Positions 33,642 to 42,617 of a stretch of DNA of 64,000 nucleotides are shown in pieces. The notes under the pieces were generated by a model. The model was not told the DNA's origin, made no database searches, and worked only from the letters and a program-made list of their open reading frames with translations. The number at the start of each line of letters is the position of its first letter. Within the stretch, counting starts at the first letter, position 1. The stretch covers positions 496,001 through 560,000 of the forward strand of contig NZ_JABTEZ010000002.1 in the NCBI RefSeq assembly GCF_015711605.1, in the 5' to 3' direction. A program made the translations under genes and the position numbers. The DNA is from Planomonospora sp. ID67723. GTDB lineage: Bacteria > Actinomycetota > Actinomycetes > Streptosporangiales > Streptosporangiaceae.

Positions 33642-35536
33642 CGGCGCACCGGCATCCGGTCGACCACCGACAGCAGGGCGTCACGCAGGATGCCGACCCC
33701 GTCCGCAGTGAGCACCGACTCGGCGTGGAACTGCATGGAGGCGAACCCGGGCCCGCGCAACGCGTGCACCTCGCCCGTCTCCGGGTCGCGGCTGACCGCG
33801 ACGGTCCCCGCCAGGCCGGCGGGCTCGATCTCGTCCGCCGGGGCGTGTGCGGCGAAGGTGTTGTAGAAGCCGACCCTGGCCCGGCGGCCGAACAGGTCGA
33901 TCACCCGCTGCACGCCCTGGTTGGGCACCTCCCTGCGGCGCAGGGGCAGGCCGAGCGCTCCGCTGAGCACCTGGTGGCTGAGGCACACGGCCAGGAACGG
34001 GGTGCCGGAGCCGAGCAGCCGCGCCACCGCGCCGCGCAGGTGTGCGATCTTGGGGTGGGCCAGGTCGGCCGGGTCGCCGGGGCCGGGGCCGAGCACCACC
34101 AGGTCGTGGCCGTCCAGCGTGTACGGCTCGTCGAACCGGCGCACGGTCACCTGCAGGCCCAGCGAGCGGAGCTGGTGGCCGATCATCGAGGTGAACGTGT
34201 CCTCGGCGTCCACCACCAGCACCCGGCGGCCGATCAGGTCGGGCGTCCAGAACGTCCGCTCGGCCTGCTCCTGCCGCCAGAACCCGGAGATCCCCTCGTT
34301 GCGCCCCTCCAGCGCGCCGCGCACCTCGGGGTGCTCGGCGAGCTGCTCGGGCGGCTCGGCGCACAGGGCGTCGAGCAGCCCGGCCGCCTTCGCCGTGGTC
34401 TCGGCCACCTCCGACACCGGGTCGGAGTGCCTGACGAGCGTCGCGCCGACCCCGATCCGGACCCGCCCGGCGGCGTCGATGTCGGCGGTGCGGATGAGGA
34501 TCGAGGAGTCGAGCGTCCGCCGGCCCGCCCCGTCGCTGCCGATCAGCGCGGCGACGCCGCTGTAGTAACCGCGTCCCTCCTTCTCGTAGCGGCTGATCAC
34601 CCGGCACGCGCTCTCCAGCGGGCTACCGGTGACGGTCGGCGCGAAAAGCGTCTCGCGCAGGATCTCGCGCACGTCGCGGGTGGTCTCGCCCTCGATGTAG
34701 TACTCGGTGTGGGCGAGCCTGGACATCTCCCTCAGGTACGGTCCCGTCAGGCGGCCGCCGGACTCGCAGATCCGGGCCATCATCTTGAGCTCCTCGTCCA
34801 CCACCATGTACAGCTCGTCGGTCTCCTTCTTGTCGCCGAGGAAGCCCATGAGCGCGCCGACGGTCGGCCCGGACGGGGGGTAGCGGTAGGTGCCGCTGAT
34901 CGGGTTCATCACCGCGACGCCCGCGGAGACGCTGATGTGCCGCTCGGGCGAGGCGCCGACGAAGGTCCTGTCGCCGGTATGGATGATGAACGTCCAGTAC
35001 GTGCCCGTCTCGCGGGTGGCGATCCGGCGGAACAGCGTAAGGGCGCTGGCCGGGGTGTAGTCGGTGATGTCGGCCAGGAACGAGCGCTTGATGACGAAGT
35101 TGGCGCCCTCGCCCCGGCCGATCTCCTCGTCGATGACGGCGCGCACGATGGCCGCGTAGTCGTCGTCGGCGGTGTCCACGCTGCGCGCGCGGGTCCGGAC
35201 GGGCCGGTCGGGGATGCGTGCCAGGGCGGCGGGCAGCGGCAGGCTGCCGTGGCCGGTGACGGTCATCGCGACGAGCGGGGCGCCGTCGTCGCGGGCTTCG
35301 AAGCCGCGCTCGGTGATCTGCCGGTACGGGATGAGCGTGAGCAGCTCGGGGCCCTCGCCGCCCGGCTCGTCCGGCAGCGGGAGCTCGCTCAGCGTGGCGA
35401 CCGCGGAGACGTCGCCGACCAGCACGTCCAGCACGCCCTCCCGTCCGGCGCCCGGCCGGTGCAGTAGCGCGAAGGGAGGAGGCGCGGGGGACAGGATCTC
35501 GTCCAGAAGCCGGTCGGCGCTCATGTCCGGGTTCAT
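33638..35536 (-). CDS. phzE: 2-amino-2-deoxyisochorismate (ADIC) synthase, PhzE-like fusion
   Basis: The 632-residue protein fuses a chorismate-binding TrpE-like half (about 1-400; GVAALIGSDG, MNPISGTYRYPP, EETTRDVREILRE-like elements) to a class I glutamine amidotransferase half (about 430-630; nucleophile Cys in AVCLSHQVLSGALG, catalytic His/Glu in MQFHAESV). The order and the LSHQVL variant are as in PhzE, which aminates chorismate at C2 without losing pyruvate and gives ADIC. Because the next gene encodes a PhzD-like isochorismatase, the product should be 2,3-dihydro-3-hydroxyanthranilate rather than anthranilate. C-1027 uses an ADIC synthase too (SgcD). ATG 35536 overlaps the upstream stop. 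Confidence 0.92.
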   Translation of the reverse strand: MNPDMSADRLLDEILSPAPPPFALLHRPGAGREGVLDVLVGDVSAVATLSELPLPDEPGGEGPELLTLIPYRQITERGFEARDDGAPLVAMTVTGHGSLPLPAALARIPDRPVRTRARSVDTADDDYAAIVRAVIDEEIGRGEGANFVIKRSFLADITDYTPASALTLFRRIATRETGTYWTFIIHTGDRTFVGASPERHISVSAGVAVMNPISGTYRYPPSGPTVGALMGFLGDKKETDELYMVVDEELKMMARICESGGRLTGPYLREMSRLAHTEYYIEGETTRDVREILRETLFAPTVTGSPLESACRVISRYEKEGRGYYSGVAALIGSDGAGRRTLDSSILIRTADIDAAGRVRIGVGATLVRHSDPVSEVAETTAKAAGLLDALCAEPPEQLAEHPEVRGALEGRNEGISGFWRQEQAERTFWTPDLIGRRVLVVDAEDTFTSMIGHQLRSLGLQVTVRRFDEPYTLDGHDLVVLGPGPGDPADLAHPKIAHLRGAVARLLGSGTPFLAVCLSHQVLSGALGLPLRRREVPNQGVQRVIDLFGRRARVGFYNTFAAHAPADEIEPAGLAGTVAVSRDPETGEVHALRGPGFASMQFHAESVLTADGVGILRDALLSVVDRMPVRR

Positions 35537-36186
35537 TTCCGGGCCCCCGGCGCGAGATCGGTCAGAAGCTGCTTGGCCGTCGTGACCACGCCGCACCGCC
35601 CGGCCACGTACCGCAGCGTCATGCGGTGGTCCTCGAGGGTGAAGTCGGCGACGGCGTCGGCCACCAGGAACGGCTGCACGTCGTGGGTGAAGGCGTCGAC
35701 GGCCGTCATCAGGACGCCGATGTGCGCGTACACGCCGGCGATGATCAGCTGGTCGCGCCCGCTGTCACGCAGCCTCTGCAGCAGGGGAGTCTGGTGGAAG
35801 GCGCTGTAGCGCCGCTTGACGATGACCCAGTCGTCCGCCCCGGGCGCCACCGGGTCCGCGACGCCGCGCTGCACGGCGTCGGTGGACATGCCGGGTCCCC
35901 AGAAGTCCTTGAGCAGCCCCCGCTGCCCGGCGGTCATCCCGCCGGGCTGCGCGGTGTAGGCGACCGGGATGCCGGCGGCGGCACACCGCTCGCGCAACGC
36001 GCCCGCGTTCCTGATGAGGTCCGTCACCGGGGCCTCGCCGGAGGGAAAGGCATTCAGAAAGAAATTCTGCATGTCGTGCAGCAGGAGCACGGCCCGGTCG
36101 GGGGAGACGGTCCACTGAGCAGTGTTGACAGGCAGTTCGCCGGAGTCCGGCATCGGATACGGCGTGATGTAAGGAATCCCGATCAT
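35533..36186 (-). CDS. phzD: Isochorismatase, PhzD-like
   Basis: This 217-residue hydrolase cleaves the enolpyruvyl ether of ADIC to give 2,3-dihydro-3-hydroxyanthranilate and pyruvate. Family features are LLLHDMQNFFLNAFP (about 34-48, catalytic Asp38), AYTAQPGGMTAGQRGLLKDF (about 80-99), KRRYSAFHQTPLLQRL (about 122-137, Lys122 is the expected general acid) and GVYAHIGVLMTAVDAF, where Ala-His replaces the Cys of other cysteine hydrolases, as is normal in PhzD. The length agrees with PhzD (about 207). It overlaps the ADIC synthase gene (ATGA), and the SDR gene is 33 bases upstream. Confidence 0.94.
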   Translation of the reverse strand: MIGIPYITPYPMPDSGELPVNTAQWTVSPDRAVLLLHDMQNFFLNAFPSGEAPVTDLIRNAGALRERCAAAGIPVAYTAQPGGMTAGQRGLLKDFWGPGMSTDAVQRGVADPVAPGADDWVIVKRRYSAFHQTPLLQRLRDSGRDQLIIAGVYAHIGVLMTAVDAFTHDVQPFLVADAVADFTLEDHRMTLRYVAGRCGVVTTAKQLLTDLAPGARK

Positions 36187-36219
36187 TGTTGCCTCAATCT
36201 GGTTGTGCGATGAAGAAAT

Positions 36220-36984
36220 TCAGGCGCCCAGCGTGGCGCCGCCGTCCACCGTCAGGTGCTGCAGCGTGATGTGTTTCGCCCTGCTCGAAAGCAGGAATGC
36301 GACGGCCTCCGCGACATCGGCCGGGGTGGCGATTTTTCCGAGCGGGATTCCGGTGCGGTAGACCTTGGGGCTGCCCTCGATCGACGACCGGAGCGCCCGG
36401 TCGCGGTCGCTCCACAGCGCCGAGAGCATCGGGGTGTCGGCCGAGCCCGGGGTCACCACGTTGCAGCGGATCCCGTAGCCGGCCACCTCCAGCCCCAGGG
36501 CCTTGGTGAACGCCGTCGCCGCGGCCTTGGACGCGCAGTAGGCGGCCATGTCGGCGCGGGCGACCAGCGCCGCGTTGGAGGCGACGGTGACGACCGCCCC
36601 GGCCCGCCGCGGCACCATCCGGGAGACGACCGCCCTGGAGACGTGGAAGACGCCGTTGACGTTGACTGCGAACGTCGCCGCCCAGTCGTCGTCCGACATG
36701 GTCACCGCCCGGCCGGTGCGCAGCACGCCGGCCGCGTTGACCAGCTTGGTGATGGGGCCGAGCAGCCGCTCGGCCTCGTCGACCACCGCCTCCACCCGGG
36801 CGCTGGAGCCGACGTCCACCGGGAACGCGGCGACCCGCAGGCCGTCCGCGCCCAGCTTCCCGGCCAGCTCCCGCAGACCGTCCTCGTCCCGGTCCAGGAG
36901 GGCCACCGGTATGCCCTCCTCTCCCAGCGTCCGCGCGATCGCCGCCCCGATGCCGCCCGCGGCTCCGGTGACGAGGGCCACCAT
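36220..36984 (-). CDS. SDR dehydrogenase, probably dihydrohydroxyanthranilate dehydrogenase
   Basis: The 254-residue short-chain dehydrogenase has TGAAGGIGAAIA (about 6-17, NAD site), NAAG (about 88-91), the catalytic Ser in TVASNAALVARADMA and YCASK (Tyr-x-x-x-Lys, about 149-153). It resembles 2,3-dihydro-2,3-dihydroxybenzoate dehydrogenase (DhbA/EntA). Placed after ADIC synthase and PhzD-like genes, it would oxidise 2,3-dihydro-3-hydroxyanthranilate to 3-hydroxyanthranilate with NAD. This is an established route to 3-hydroxyanthranilate in other actinomycete pathways. It is the first gene of the operon; the 36,985-37,205 gap (divergent from the NRPS gene) carries a TTGACA-like element at 37073-37078 on its strand. 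Confidence 0.88.
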   Translation of the reverse strand: MVALVTGAAGGIGAAIARTLGEEGIPVALLDRDEDGLRELAGKLGADGLRVAAFPVDVGSSARVEAVVDEAERLLGPITKLVNAAGVLRTGRAVTMSDDDWAATFAVNVNGVFHVSRAVVSRMVPRRAGAVVTVASNAALVARADMAAYCASKAAATAFTKALGLEVAGYGIRCNVVTPGSADTPMLSALWSDRDRALRSSIEGSPKVYRTGIPLGKIATPADVAEAVAFLLSSRAKHITLQHLTVDGGATLGA

Positions 36985-37205
36985 CAGGGGCTCCCGGCGG
37001 AGAATTGCGTCAAGATAATGTGCATAATGAACTCAGCCGCCTTTCCCCGCACAATTCCCCGAGATGCGGGTCTGTCAATTACGGGGTATTTCTCTTGCCT
37101 ATAGAATGCGATTGGTAATGAACTGGGGCAAGGTGGAGCGGTGGCAGCAAGTTGTCCCCGCACCGCTGTTTCCTGCCAGCCGCGGGCAACGCAGCACGTC
37201 AAGAG

Positions 37206-40200
37206 ATGCCCCGCACGGCGGCTCGAGCTGACGATGTCGTGGTGAGGAAGTCCGGTGTCAAGAGAGCGGCGACCTCGTGGCTGCAGGACCAAGCGTGGTT
37301 TCTGCAGAAACTGGTCCCGGATTCACCCGCCTACACGATGCTTCGCGCCTACCGAACGACAGGCGAACTCGACGTGCCCGCGCTCCGCGCCGCCTGGCGG
37401 GGGGTCGTGCTCCGCCACGAGATCCTGCGCACCACCCTCGTGGAGGACGGCGGGCTGCCCGTGCAGGAGATCGCCGACGGCTGCCACCCGCACGCCTTCA
37501 CCGAGATCGGCGCCGCCGGCACATCGGCCGAGCAGCTCTGCGCCGACCTCGCGCGCACCCCGCTCGACCTGGAGAACGGACCGCTCGCGCAGCTCACCGT
37601 GGCGCGGCTGGACGACGGTGACCACCTGCTGGTACTGCGGCTGCACGAGGCCGTCGCCGACGAGTGGTCCCTCGCGACGCTGCTGGACGAGCTCTCCGAC
37701 GGCTACGCCGACCAGCAGGTCCCGCCACCGCCCGACGGGCTCCAGTACGCCTCCTACGCCCGCTGGCAGCGTGACCAGGGGCACACCCCGGAGTTCCACC
37801 GGCTGCTCGGCTGGTGGACCAGGAACCTGACCCCGCCGCCCCCGTCGCCCGCGCCGCCCGCCGACCGGCCCCGGCCCGACGGGCCGTCCTTCGGCGGCGG
37901 GGCCGTCCCCTTCGCGTGGGCGCCCGTGCTCGGGCAGGCCGTCGCCGAGCTGGCGCGCGAGGAGCGGGTCAGCCGCCCGGCGGTCATGCTGGCCGCGTTC
38001 CTGTGCCTGCTGCGCCGGCACAGCGGGGAGGACCGGGTGGCCGTCGGCGCCCCGGTGAACCTGCGGCCCGTGGTCCGGACCGGCGCCCTCGTCGGCCCGT
38101 TCCGCAACCACGTCGTGCTGTGCGCCGACCTGTCGGGCGGGATCACCTTCAGGCAGGCCGTGCGCCGGGTGGCGAAGGCGGTGACGCAGGCGTACCAGTG
38201 CCGGATGATCCCGTACGACCGGCTGGTGCAGGCGCTGCGGCTGGACCGGGACCCGCGCCGGATGCCGCTGTGCGACGTGCTGTTCGACTACCGCGACGAG
38301 GCCGAGCCGGTGCCCTGCCTGGGCGCGGCCGAGGTGCGGCCGGTGCGCCCGCGCGCGGGCACCGCCAGGACCGACCTCTGCCTCACGATGGAGCACGTCG
38401 GGTCCGAGCTGACCGGCTCGCTGACCTACCGCGACAGCCTGTACGAGGAGGAGTCGGCCGGGCTGCTGCTCGACCAGCTCCGCACGTTCCTGGCCATCGC
38501 GCTGCGGGCGCCGGACCTGCCCGCCGACCAGATCCCGCTGGAGGACTACGCGCGGACGCGCGCCAGGGTGCGCGAGGCGGACCAGACGACGGTCCTCGAC
38601 CCGCTGCTGCCCTCCGCGCCCGAACTCGTGCGCGCCCGCGCCGTGCGCACGCCGGACGCAGTGGCGCTGGACTGGCCGGACGGCAGCCTGACCTACCGCG
38701 AGCTGGACGGGCGCGCATCCGCCGTCACCGCCGCCCTGCGCGCGCACCGGGCCGAGGGCGCCTCCGTGGTCGTCCGGATGTCACCGGGCCCCGCCCAGGT
38801 CGCCGCTGTGCTGGGCACGCTCGGCGCGGGCGCGTACCTGACCTGCCTGGCCACCGGCGACGCGGGCGAGCGGGGCAAGGCCGTGCTGGCCGAGCTGCGG
38901 CCCGCCTGCATGCTGGTGGAGGGCCCGGCCGACGACCTGGTGCGCTGGTACGAGGAGGAGCTCGGCGGCACCGTCGTCGACGTCGCCGTCCTCGCCGCGC
39001 CCGCCCGGCCGGTCGCGCTCGTCAGTCCCATGACCACCGAGCCCGCCTACGTCGCCTACACCTCCGGCTCGACCGGCAAGCCCAAGGGGATCATCCAGTC
39101 GCACGGCAGCCTGGCGCAGTTCGCCACCTGGCTGGCCACCGAGTTCCGGATGCGGCCCGGTGCCAGGGTCGCCCAGTGGGCCGCACCCGGCTACGACGCC
39201 GCGCTGGTCGAGACGTTCGCCGCGCTGACCGGCGGCGCGACGCTCTGCCCCGTGCCCGAGCGGATCAGGGCGCATCCGGAGAAGCTGGCGGACTGGCTCG
39301 CGGACGAGCGCATCACGCTGCTGCAGACCGTGCCGAGCTTCGCGCGCAAGCTCCTCGACGCGATCACCGAGGGCGAGGGCGGCCGGTCGCTGTCGCTCAG
39401 TTGCCTGCTGCTCGCCGGTGAGCCGCTGCCCGGCGACCTGGCCGGCGACCTGCGCGCGAACCTCCCGGCCGTGCGGCTGGCGAACCTGTACGGCGCCACG
39501 GAGACGATCCTGGCGACCTGGTACGAGGTGACCGGGCCGGTGCACGGCATGACGCCGATCGGCAGGTCCATCCCCGGCCGGCAGGTCGTCGTGCTGGACG
39601 ACTGGGACCGGCCCTGCCCGCCCGGCGTCACCGGGCACCTCGTGGTCCGGAGTCCGTACGTCGCGCTCGGGTACGTCGGCGGCGGCGAGGACACCCGGCC
39701 CTTCGAGCCCGTGTACCACCTGCAGGCGTGCGGGTCCGGCTTCGGCCGCTTCTACCGCACCGGCGACCTCGGCCGCCTGCGGTGGGACGGCCTGCTGGAG
39801 TTCCGCGGCCGCGGCGACTCCCAGATCAAGTTCCACGGCACCCGCGTCGAGCTGGCCGAGGTCGAGGACGCGCTGAACCGGAACGAGGCGGTCGCCGAGT
39901 GCGCGCTCGTCCCGGTGAGCGGCCCCGACGGCTGGATCACCCGCCTGGTCGCCTACGTCGTGCCGAACCGCACGGCGGCGGGCGAGGCGGAGGTGCGGGC
40001 CGCCGACCTGCGGGCCACGCTGCGCACGCGGTTCGGCAAGAGCACGCTGCCCCTGTCGGTCAAGACGGTCAGCGCGCTGCCGCGCAACGTGGGCGGCAAG
40101 ATCGACCGGCGGATGCTGCCGGCGCTGGCGACCGGCGGGCCACGCGGCGCCGCGCGGACGTCGGCGGAGCTGGAGCTGGCCGCCATCTGGTCAGACGTTC

Positions 40201-40418
40201 TGGGGGCCGAGCCGGACAGCGACGGCGACCCCTTCTTCGCTGTGGGCGGGCACTCGCTGATGGTGCCCCGTCTGCTCGATCGCGTGCGTGAGAGGTTCGG
40301 CGTCGAGGTGCCCCTCTGGGAGTTCTTCGCCAACCCCACCCTGAACGGCCTGGCCGCTCAGGTCAGCGCGCACGCGCTTTCCGCTGATGCTGTCAACCAA
40401 TCTATGGCGGGTGAGTGA
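37206..40418 (+). CDS. NRPS with condensation, adenylation and carrier domains (C-A-PCP)
   Basis: This 1,070-residue synthetase has a C domain (about 15-455), an A domain (about 480-960; YTSGSTGKPKGI near 618, GYDAALVE with the amino-acid-binding Asp664, LYGATET and YRTGDLGR) and a carrier domain (about 980-1060, Ser1017 in GGHSL). The C-domain active-site motif is abnormal: HHxxxDG reads HEAVADE (147-153), so the catalytic second His is Glu. The protein therefore may not condense in the normal way, or may act as an ester-bond or scaffold domain. It probably activates an aromatic amino acid such as beta-tyrosine or 3-hydroxyanthranilate. The start is uncertain (ATG 37206, GTG 37239, GTG 37242). 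The promoter gap contains TATAGAAT at 37101 and GTTTCCTGCCAG at 37168. Its stop overlaps the aminomutase start region. Confidence 0.92.
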   Translation: MPRTAARADDVVVRKSGVKRAATSWLQDQAWFLQKLVPDSPAYTMLRAYRTTGELDVPALRAAWRGVVLRHEILRTTLVEDGGLPVQEIADGCHPHAFTEIGAAGTSAEQLCADLARTPLDLENGPLAQLTVARLDDGDHLLVLRLHEAVADEWSLATLLDELSDGYADQQVPPPPDGLQYASYARWQRDQGHTPEFHRLLGWWTRNLTPPPPSPAPPADRPRPDGPSFGGGAVPFAWAPVLGQAVAELAREERVSRPAVMLAAFLCLLRRHSGEDRVAVGAPVNLRPVVRTGALVGPFRNHVVLCADLSGGITFRQAVRRVAKAVTQAYQCRMIPYDRLVQALRLDRDPRRMPLCDVLFDYRDEAEPVPCLGAAEVRPVRPRAGTARTDLCLTMEHVGSELTGSLTYRDSLYEEESAGLLLDQLRTFLAIALRAPDLPADQIPLEDYARTRARVREADQTTVLDPLLPSAPELVRARAVRTPDAVALDWPDGSLTYRELDGRASAVTAALRAHRAEGASVVVRMSPGPAQVAAVLGTLGAGAYLTCLATGDAGERGKAVLAELRPACMLVEGPADDLVRWYEEELGGTVVDVAVLAAPARPVALVSPMTTEPAYVAYTSGSTGKPKGIIQSHGSLAQFATWLATEFRMRPGARVAQWAAPGYDAALVETFAALTGGATLCPVPERIRAHPEKLADWLADERITLLQTVPSFARKLLDAITEGEGGRSLSLSCLLLAGEPLPGDLAGDLRANLPAVRLANLYGATETILATWYEVTGPVHGMTPIGRSIPGRQVVVLDDWDRPCPPGVTGHLVVRSPYVALGYVGGGEDTRPFEPVYHLQACGSGFGRFYRTGDLGRLRWDGLLEFRGRGDSQIKFHGTRVELAEVEDALNRNEAVAECALVPVSGPDGWITRLVAYVVPNRTAAGEAEVRAADLRATLRTRFGKSTLPLSVKTVSALPRNVGGKIDRRMLPALATGGPRGAARTSAELELAAIWSDVLGAEPDSDGDPFFAVGGHSLMVPRLLDRVRERFGVEVPLWEFFANPTLNGLAAQVSAHALSADAVNQSMAGE

Positions 40419-40419
40419 T

Positions 40420-42087
40420 GTGACACTTGTGGAGACCTCGACGTCAGTCGACTTCGATGGGGAGAACCTGGCTGTCCCGACAGTACGGCTGATCGCCGAG
40501 AACCAGGTCACCTGCGGCGTCGCCCCGTCAGCCCTGGCCAAGGTCGCGGCCAACAGACGGCTGTTCGAGGACGTCATCGCACAGGGCATCCCCGTTTACG
40601 GCGTGACGACCGGCTACGGCGAGATGATCTACATGCTCGTCGACACCTCCAACGAAGTGCAGCTCCAGACCAACCTCGTCCGCAGCCACAGCGCCGGCGT
40701 CGGCCCGATCTTCGCCGAGGACGAGGCGCGGGCGGTCCTGGCGGCCCGGCTCAACGCCCTGTCCAAGGGCTATTCGGCGGTCCGGCCGGAGCTGCTCGAA
40801 CGCATGGCGCTCTACCTCAACCTCGGCATCACGCCCGCCATCCCCGAGATCGGGTCGCTGGGCGCGAGCGGTGACCTGGCACCGCTCGCGCACGTCGCCT
40901 CGACGCTGATCGGCGAGGGGTACGTGCTGCGTGACGGGCGCCGCACCGAGACCGGACCGGTGCTGCGCGAGCTCGGCATCGAGCCGCTGCAACTGCGGTT
41001 CAAGGAGGGCCTGGCGCTGATCAACGGCACCTCGGCGATGACCGGGCTGGGCTGCCTGCTCGTCACCCGGGCCCTGGACCAGGTGCGGCAGGCCGAGATC
41101 GTCACCGCGCTGATCTGCGAGGTGCTGCAGGGCTCGACCAGCCCGTTCGTGGCTGACGGGCACGACATCGCCCGCCCCCACCAGGGGCAGATCGACGTCG
41201 CCGCCAACATGCGGGCCCTGCTGAACGGCAGCGGCCTGGCCGTGGAGCACAGCGAGCTGCGCCAGGCGCTCAGCGTCGACCCGCTGCGCCTGTCGATCCT
41301 GCGCGACAGGGAGCCGCCGCGCGGCCGGCGCAAGGACGGCGAGGCGCCGGAGCACGGCGTCCACCGGACGGAGGTCTATCTGCAGAAGGCGTACACGCTG
41401 CGGGCCATCCCGCAGGTCGTCGGCGCCGTCCGCGACACGGTCTACCACGCGGCCGCCACGTTGCACACCGAGCTCAACTCCTCCAACGACAACCCCCTCG
41501 TCTTCGAGGGCAAGGAGGTTTTCCACGGCGCCAACTTCCACGGCCAGCCGGTCGCCTTCGTCATGGACTACCTGACGATCGCGCTCACCCAGCTCGGCGT
41601 CTTCTCCGAGAGGCGGACCAACCGGCTGCTGAACCGCCACCTCAGCAACGGCCTGCCCGAGTTCCTCGTCGCCGGCGACCCCGGGCTCAACAGCGGGTTC
41701 GCCGGAGCCCAGTACCCCGCCACCGCCCTGGTCGCGGAGAACCGGACGATCGGCCCCGCCAGCACGCAGAGCGTGCCGTCCAACGGCGACAACCAGGACG
41801 TCGTCAGCATGGGGCTGATCGCCGCCCGCAACGCGCGCCGGGTGCTGCAGAACAACAGCAGGATCCTCGCGGTGGAGTTCCTCGCCGCCGCCCAGGCGGT
41901 GGACCTGTCGGGCCGCCTGGACCGGCTCAGTCCGGCCGGGCTGGCCACCTACGAGCGGGTCCGCTCGCTCGTGCCGGTCCTGGAGGAGGACCGGTTCATG
42001 TCCGACGACATCGAGCTGGTGGCCGCCGCGATCTCCCGCGGCGAGTTCCTGGCGGCCGTCGAGCAGGCCGACGTCGCCCTGCGCTGA
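40420..42087 (+). CDS. MIO-dependent tyrosine 2,3-aminomutase, SgcC4-like
   Basis: The 555-residue enzyme has the self-forming MIO cofactor motif ASG at residues 149-151 in LGASGDLAPLAH. Family landmarks include VYGVTTGYGEM with the catalytic Tyr, FKEGLALINGTSAMTGLG, SPFVADGHDIARPHQGQ, LNSSNDNPL, HGANFHGQP and GPASTQSVPSNGDNQDVVSM. These closely follow SgcC4 of the C-1027 pathway as I recall it, including MIO position and length (539). It should convert L-tyrosine to beta-tyrosine, with some 4-hydroxycinnamate released, the first step of the beta-tyrosine branch. GTG 40420 overlaps the NRPS stop (TGATG); GTG 40411 and ATG 40387 are alternatives. An insertion of about 10 residues, rich in Arg, lies near 305-315. 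Confidence 0.92.
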   Translation: MTLVETSTSVDFDGENLAVPTVRLIAENQVTCGVAPSALAKVAANRRLFEDVIAQGIPVYGVTTGYGEMIYMLVDTSNEVQLQTNLVRSHSAGVGPIFAEDEARAVLAARLNALSKGYSAVRPELLERMALYLNLGITPAIPEIGSLGASGDLAPLAHVASTLIGEGYVLRDGRRTETGPVLRELGIEPLQLRFKEGLALINGTSAMTGLGCLLVTRALDQVRQAEIVTALICEVLQGSTSPFVADGHDIARPHQGQIDVAANMRALLNGSGLAVEHSELRQALSVDPLRLSILRDREPPRGRRKDGEAPEHGVHRTEVYLQKAYTLRAIPQVVGAVRDTVYHAAATLHTELNSSNDNPLVFEGKEVFHGANFHGQPVAFVMDYLTIALTQLGVFSERRTNRLLNRHLSNGLPEFLVAGDPGLNSGFAGAQYPATALVAENRTIGPASTQSVPSNGDNQDVVSMGLIAARNARRVLQNNSRILAVEFLAAAQAVDLSGRLDRLSPAGLATYERVRSLVPVLEEDRFMSDDIELVAAAISRGEFLAAVEQADVALR

Positions 42088-42119
42088 CCGGCGGGCACAC
42101 GGAAAGCACCCCGGGGTCG

Positions 42120-42469
42120 GCGTATTCCAGGGATCGTCGCAACACGGTTGATCGACTGGCTGTCGCCAGAAGCATGACGAGACGCTCGGCTGGGGTTTCC
42201 CGGCCGAGCGTCCTTCGTGGTCCGGCGTTCGATTCGGCAGCGACGGCGTCGAGGCCCCCGCGGGTGTGGACTGTGCGCCCGGGCCGGCGCGCGTCGGTGC
42301 GGGCCTGGGCCGCACGCGGTCGACACCGGCCGCCGGCGGGGTGCCGGTTGCGGCGGCGGACCTCTCGGCTGACGGCCGAGGGCGCACGGCCGGGTTGGCG
42401 TGCGATCCCGCGGATCGAGACTTTCTCCCGCACCCGGTCGGCGATGGGGATGCGGTCTTCCTCGCGCAG
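42120..42469 (-). pseudogene. Decayed IS30-family transposase fragment
   Basis: Within the 530-base gap 42,088-42,617, the minus strand encodes LREEDRIPIADRVREKVS, then IRGIARQPGRAPSAVSREVR, which is the IS30 helix-turn-helix head. This runs directly into a tail, GPRRTLGRETPAERL, resembling the IS30 C terminus (PRKTLGWRTPAE). The catalytic DDE region is absent, so the copy is deleted and inactive. Low coding quality and the lack of clear terminal repeats agree with an old scar. It separates two convergent biosynthetic genes. Confidence 0.6.
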
Positions 42470-42490
42470 GCCGTCAGGACGGGACGGCTC

Positions 42491-42570
42491 GGGGCGCCGC
42501 CCGTCGTCTGACGACGGCAGGAAAGGGGCGCCGCCCGTCGTCTGACGGGCGGCGCCCCTTTCCTGCCGTC
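42491..42570. terminator. Perfect 27-bp hairpin with a flanking direct repeat
   Basis: Bases 42513-42539 and 42544-42570 are exact inverted repeats around the loop GTCT. A 23-base unit (GGGGCGCCGCCCGTC then GTCTGACG) occurs twice, at 42491-42513 and 42525-42547, so the structure grew by duplication. Between converging aminomutase and hydroxylase genes it should terminate both transcripts. It is unusually long for such a terminator, and the arms end in TTTCCTGCCGTC. Confidence 0.8.
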
Positions 42571-42617
42571 GGTCGGGTTGGAGCCGTTCCGCCGCCTTCT
42601 TCCCGTACGGGGTGGGA

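Noticed and set aside
33638-35536. Primary anthranilate synthase for tryptophan
   Set aside because: The fused PhzE-like order, the LSHQVL variant and the PhzD-like neighbour favour ADIC formation.
41996-42433. Intact minus-strand gene after the aminomutase
   Set aside because: It joins an IS30 head to a tail with the catalytic middle missing and overlaps the aminomutase gene.
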